Positions 23,594 through 26,676 of a stretch of 26,676 bases of DNA are shown piece after piece. The notes below the pieces were generated by a model that searched no databases, had not been told where the DNA came from, and saw nothing but the letters and a program-made list of their open reading frames with translations. A program made the translations under genes and the position numbers. Numbering within the stretch: position 1 is the stretch's first letter; every line of letters starts with the position of its first letter. The stretch comes from Serpentinimonas sp. (GTDB taxonomy: Bacteria > Pseudomonadota > Gammaproteobacteria > Burkholderiales > Burkholderiaceae_C). The stretch covers positions 1-26,676 of the forward strand of contig JALOSG010000007.1 in NCBI GenBank assembly GCA_025458665.1, written 5' to 3'.

Positions 23594-24925
23594 GTGCCGC
23601 CAGACCCGAACACACCCCGGGAGAGTTCCGCCGCCCAACCCCAGGGGGCCGGCTTGCCGTTGCCGATGGCGTCTTCGGTATGGGCAGTTTTTCTGGTCTT
23701 CCTGCGGCTGGGCCTCACCTCCTTTGGTGGGCCGGTGGCGCATCTTGGGTTTTTCCGCGACGAGTTTGTGGTGCGACGCCGCTGGCTCACCGAGCGGGCC
23801 TACGCCGACCTGGTGGCCCTGTGCCAGTTCCTGCCAGGCCCCGCCAGCAGCCAGGTGGGTCTGGCGGTCGGCTTGTCGCGGGCGGGTTACGGTGGCGCAC
23901 TGGCCGCCTGGGCCGGTTTCACCTTGCCTTCGGCGCTGGCACTCATGGCGTTCGCACTCGGCTTGGCCCAGTGGGGGGACAGTCTGCCGCAGGGTACCCT
24001 GCAAGGCCTGAAGATTGTGGCGGTAGCGGTGGTGGCGCAAGCCGTGTGGGGCATGGCGCGCAGCCTTTGCCCGGACGCACCGCGCCTCACGCTCATGGTG
24101 GCAGCTGCGGGCGTGGTGCTGCTGGTCCCGCACCCGGCGGTACAGGTGGGCACGCTGGCCGCAGCGGGCTTGCTGGGCTGGCTCCGTTGGGGCACTGCGG
24201 GCGCGAACGCCCCATCGCCAGGCGCTGCCAGCCCGGGCGACCCTATGCCCGTGCCCCTGGGGCGCCGCGCTGGCATGCTGTGGTTTTCGCTGTTCGTCGT
24301 GCTGCTGCTGGGCCTGCCACTGCTGGCGGCTACCTTCCCTGCAGAGCGCGTGCTCGCGGTGGCCGATGCCTTCTACCGCGCTGGCTCGCTGGTGTTTGGC
24401 GGCGGGCATGTGGTCATGCCCCTGCTGCAGGCCGAAGTGGTGCCCAGCGGCTGGGTGAGCAACGAGACGTTCCTGGCAGGCTATGGCGCCACACAGGCTG
24501 TGCCTGGGCCGCTGTTCACCTTCTCGGCGTTCCTGGGTACAGCCATGGACCATGGGCCTTTGGGCGCAGACACGGTGGGGAGCGCTGTGGGAGGCGCTGT
24601 GGCAGGCGCTGTGTGGGGCGCTGTGTGGGGCGGCCTGCTGGCACTTGTGGCCATCTTCGTACCCTCATTCCTGTTGGTGTTTGCCGCTCTGCCATTCTGG
24701 GAAACGCTGCGCCGCCGGCCCTGGGTGCAGGCCGCGCTCATGGGTATCAACGCGGCGGTGGTAGGCCTGCTGCTGGCTGCGCTGTACGACCCCGTGTTCA
24801 CCAGCGCCATACACCGGCCGCACGATGTGGTGCTGGCCATGGGCGCACTGCTGGCCCTGATGGTCTGGAAGCTACCGCCCTGGCTGGTGGTGCTGGCCTG
24901 CGGCTTGCTGGGTGCTTTGCTGTAG
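23594..24925 (+). CDS. chrA: Chromate transporter (CHR/ChrA family) membrane protein
   Basis: A 443-residue inner-membrane protein with two homologous halves, as in long-chain ChrA proteins that export chromate. The first half has LTSFGGPVAHLGFFRDEFV and CQFLPGPASSQ; the second repeats the pattern as SLVFGGGHVVMPLL and ATQAVPGPLFTF. About ten to twelve membrane segments are expected. The start is uncertain: GTG at 23594 gives an N-terminal Pro/Ser-rich extension, while ATG at 23666 begins just before the first membrane segment. A 12-bp tandem repeat in the coding sequence gives a small-residue stretch (GAVx). The last 54 bp overlap the convergent senB gene. No chrB-type regulator is visible, so chromate resistance is a family-based inference. 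Confidence 0.9.
   Translation: MPPDPNTPRESSAAQPQGAGLPLPMASSVWAVFLVFLRLGLTSFGGPVAHLGFFRDEFVVRRRWLTERAYADLVALCQFLPGPASSQVGLAVGLSRAGYGGALAAWAGFTLPSALALMAFALGLAQWGDSLPQGTLQGLKIVAVAVVAQAVWGMARSLCPDAPRLTLMVAAAGVVLLVPHPAVQVGTLAAAGLLGWLRWGTAGANAPSPGAASPGDPMPVPLGRRAGMLWFSLFVVLLLGLPLLAATFPAERVLAVADAFYRAGSLVFGGGHVVMPLLQAEVVPSGWVSNETFLAGYGATQAVPGPLFTFSAFLGTAMDHGPLGADTVGSAVGGAVAGAVWGAVWGGLLALVAIFVPSFLLVFAALPFWETLRRRPWVQAALMGINAAVVGLLLAALYDPVFTSAIHRPHDVVLAMGALLALMVWKLPPWLVVLACGLLGALL
24582..24629 (+). repeat. 12-bp tandem repeat (four copies) inside chrA
   Basis: Four consecutive 12-bp units (GCGCTGTGGGAG, GCGCTGTGGCAG, then GCGCTGTGTGGG twice) run in frame within chrA and encode a Gly-Ala-Val-x tetrapeptide repeated through a predicted membrane segment or loop. 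The last two copies are identical, which suggests recent slippage. Copy-number change would keep the frame. Confidence 0.85.
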
Positions 24926-25897
24926 GCCCTGCTGCAGCGCTCGGTCGATGACTCGGCGCAGCGCGGCTTGCTCGGCCGCGGGTTCAAACCAGCGCGATCG
25001 GGCCGCGCACTGTACCTGCAGCGCAGCCAGAAACTCGGGCTCGGTGGCAGCGCGCTGCAGCAAGGCGGCCAGCGCGGGGGCATCGCCCCAAGGAAAGTAG
25101 CCTGTGTAGTCGGCACCCAGCATCCCCACGTTCCCCGGGATGAACGAGGCCAGCACGGGCGTACCGCAAAGCGCTGCCTCCATGATCACGTGGGCGCCGC
25201 CCTCCATACGGCTGGCATGCACCAGCACATGGGCACGCTGTATGTGGCGGCGGGTGGCTTCGTGTGCCAGCCCGCCCAGCCAGCGGTAACGCGGGTTGGC
25301 TTGGGCCGTGGCACGGGCCTGGGCGGCCAGCGCTTCGTCCAGCGGCGCACCTATGTGGGTAAAACGCAGGCGCACTTCGTCGCGCCGTAGTTGCGCGGCC
25401 TGCATGAACGTCTCGGGGGATTTTTCGTCCCGCAGGTGCCCCACCATCACCGCGTTCAGGTGCTGCGTTGTCTTGGCCAGCGCGGCGCGGCGCGTGCTCG
25501 ACTGGAACACCACATGGCACTTGGCCTGCAGGTGCGCGGGCAATTCGCGCGGCGCCTGGTCCTGCAGCACGATCAGCGCATCGGCCAGCTCCAGCGATTG
25601 CCGGGCCGTGGCATCGTGGTGGATGTCGCGGTACAGGTCTGTACCGGTGAGCGCCAGCACCAGGGGGCGCTCCGGGTGCGCCGCCCTCCAGGCCCGCACG
25701 GACGCGGCCGAACGCCTTGCGTGCAGTGCCAGCAACAGCACCTCGTCGGGGGGGCTATCTGCGGCGGCCCACTCGTGCAAGAGGCGCACACGATAATGGC
25801 TGCTTAGCATGCGTGCCCAGCGCTTTGCGGTCTGCCAGTTGCCATTGTTGGCGGCGGCCAGCGCCGGCGTCACCAGGCAGATCAGCGGTTTTTTCAT
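24872..25897 (-). CDS. senB: Selenosugar synthase of selenoneine biosynthesis (TIGR04348 glycosyltransferase)
   Basis: A 341-residue GT4-type glycosyltransferase. SenB enzymes join selenophosphate with a UDP-sugar to give a selenosugar, the selenium donor for selenoneine. Seen here are the N-terminal CLVTPALAAANNGNWQTAKRW region typical of the family, LTGTDLYRDI (84-92), VGHLRDEKSPETF (152-164) and the GT4 Glu-x7-Glu motif E232/E240 in MEGGAHVIMEAALCGTPVLA. The divergent senA supports the assignment. The last 17 residues (325-341) are Gln-rich and lie wholly within the chrA overlap, so they may be a stop-loss extension. The ATG at 25897 is where homology begins, with only a weak ribosome site. 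Confidence 0.87.
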   Translation of the reverse strand: MKKPLICLVTPALAAANNGNWQTAKRWARMLSSHYRVRLLHEWAAADSPPDEVLLLALHARRSAASVRAWRAAHPERPLVLALTGTDLYRDIHHDATARQSLELADALIVLQDQAPRELPAHLQAKCHVVFQSSTRRAALAKTTQHLNAVMVGHLRDEKSPETFMQAAQLRRDEVRLRFTHIGAPLDEALAAQARATAQANPRYRWLGGLAHEATRRHIQRAHVLVHASRMEGGAHVIMEAALCGTPVLASFIPGNVGMLGADYTGYFPWGDAPALAALLQRAATEPEFLAALQVQCAARSRWFEPAAEQAALRRVIDRALQQGLQQSTQQAAGQHHQPGR

Positions 25898-25913
25898 CCC
25901 GGTATTCTGGACG

Positions 25914-26676
25914 ATGCCTGATTCCCGTTCCTCGCCATGGCCTAACCCCGCACCAGCGGGTGAAGCAACGCGCCACGCCGGCCGGGAAGAGCTGGCGCAG
26001 TGTCTGGCCCAGGCCCGCTCCCGCACGCTGAAGCTCTTTGAGGCTTACGAAAGCGCCCTGCCTGCCAACCCCGATCCGCTGCGCGTGCCGTTCCGCCCTG
26101 AACTGAATCCACCGCTGTGGGAACTGGGCCATGTGGGCTGGTTCGCCGACTGGTGGATTGCCCGCAACCCCGAACGCCACCTGGGCACGGCCGCCCACCC
26201 CGATACAGCACGCAGCCCTTCCCGCCAGACACGTACGCTGCCCACCGGGCAGCGCCTCGAGGCCGACAGCCTCTACGACTCCAGCCGCGTACCCCACGCC
26301 TTGCGCTGGCACCTGAACCTGCACAGCCCCAGCGCCACGCGCGCGCACCTGGCCGACCAATTGGCAGAAACACTCCACCTGCTGGCCCGCACGCCCGACG
26401 ACGACACCGCGCTGTACTTCTTCCGTCTCGCGTTGTTCCATGAGGACATGCACACCGAAGCATTCACCTACATGGCTCAGACGCTGGGGCTCGATCTGGC
26501 ACTGAATACAGACCTGGAACCGGAGCCCACGCCGCTTGCAGAACCCGGCCCTGCCAGCCTGCACCTGCCAGCGCAACCCTGGCAACTGGGCCTGGGCGGC
26601 GCCACCGGCTTTGCCTTCGACAACGAACTTGCTGGCCTCACCGAAGCCCTGCCTGACATCGAGCTGGACAGCACCC
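25914..26676 (+). CDS. senA: Selenoneine synthase, 5' part (EgtB-like DinB + sulfatase-modifying-factor fold)
   Basis: The first 254 codons of a gene that continues beyond the window; the frame is open to the last base. SenA is a non-haem iron enzyme related to EgtB that joins a selenosugar to hercynine. The DinB-type iron-binding histidines are present: H73 in LWELGHVGWFADWW and H176/H180 in LFHEDMHTEA. The fold switches towards the C-terminal FGE-sulfatase-like domain near the end of the window, about residue 220 onward. The ATG at 25914 is the only reasonable start, 16 bp from the divergent senB start, so promoter elements must lie in coding sequence. An ordinary ergothioneine EgtB is the alternative, less likely beside senB. 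Confidence 0.85.
   Translation, partial: MPDSRSSPWPNPAPAGEATRHAGREELAQCLAQARSRTLKLFEAYESALPANPDPLRVPFRPELNPPLWELGHVGWFADWWIARNPERHLGTAAHPDTARSPSRQTRTLPTGQRLEADSLYDSSRVPHALRWHLNLHSPSATRAHLADQLAETLHLLARTPDDDTALYFFRLALFHEDMHTEAFTYMAQTLGLDLALNTDLEPEPTPLAEPGPASLHLPAQPWQLGLGGATGFAFDNELAGLTEALPDIELDST

Overview
The window is GC-rich, densely coded bacterial chromosome with long overlapping antisense open frames, short intergenic gaps and many ATGA/GTGA start-stop overlaps. Gene content (fused-subunit NAD-linked formate dehydrogenase, a Liu-type leucine-degradation operon, cyanate ABC transporter plus cyanase, selenoneine genes) points to a betaproteobacterium of the Burkholderiales, most likely Comamonadaceae (Acidovorax/Variovorax-like). 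That placement is inferred from gene families and not from a marker gene. No rRNA, tRNA, CRISPR array, insertion sequence or phage gene was seen.

Layout. (1) 1-2947, minus strand: a formate dehydrogenase operon with a fused NuoE/NuoF-like diaphorase subunit followed by the molybdenum subunit fdsA. fdsA runs off the window and carries an internal deletion with frameshift near position 590. A small cupin gene diverges from it (3002-3277). (2) 3296-12387, minus strand: a nine-gene, tightly packed run in the order liuB, LCAD-type acyl-CoA dehydrogenase, liuC, DUF4126 membrane protein, liuD, ghrA-like reductase, liuE, YbaK-type deacylase, DUF1289 protein. Together liuB/liuD (methylcrotonyl-CoA carboxylase), liuC (methylglutaconyl-CoA hydratase) and liuE (HMG-CoA lyase) convert 3-methylcrotonyl-CoA to acetoacetate and acetyl-CoA. 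A typical liuA and a MerR-type liuR are not seen; an AraC-family regulator is divergent instead (12553-13638). (3) 13625-16438, minus strand: a four-gene unit encoding a 2TM protein, a DUF2306 membrane protein, a LytS-type sensor kinase and a LytTR response regulator. (4) 16557-17644, minus strand: a HAD hydrolase and a YchJ-like protein. (5) 17704-23469, plus strand: a soluble PAS histidine kinase and NarL/FixJ-type regulator followed by a cyanate gene set, cynA-cynB-cynD-cynS, ending in a strong hairpin terminator. A 9-bp perfect inverted repeat lies between the regulator and cynA. (6) 23594-26676: chrA (chromate transporter family), then senB (selenosugar synthase, minus) and the start of senA (selenoneine synthase, plus). 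senB and senA diverge with only 16 bp between start codons, and senB overlaps the 3' end of chrA by 54 bp.

The most notable observations are the lesion in fdsA; the two-component system and putative operator next to the cyanate operon, in place of the LysR regulator known from E. coli; the selenoneine pair with its near-zero intergenic region and tail overlap with chrA; and the DUF4126 membrane protein translationally coupled to leucine catabolism genes.
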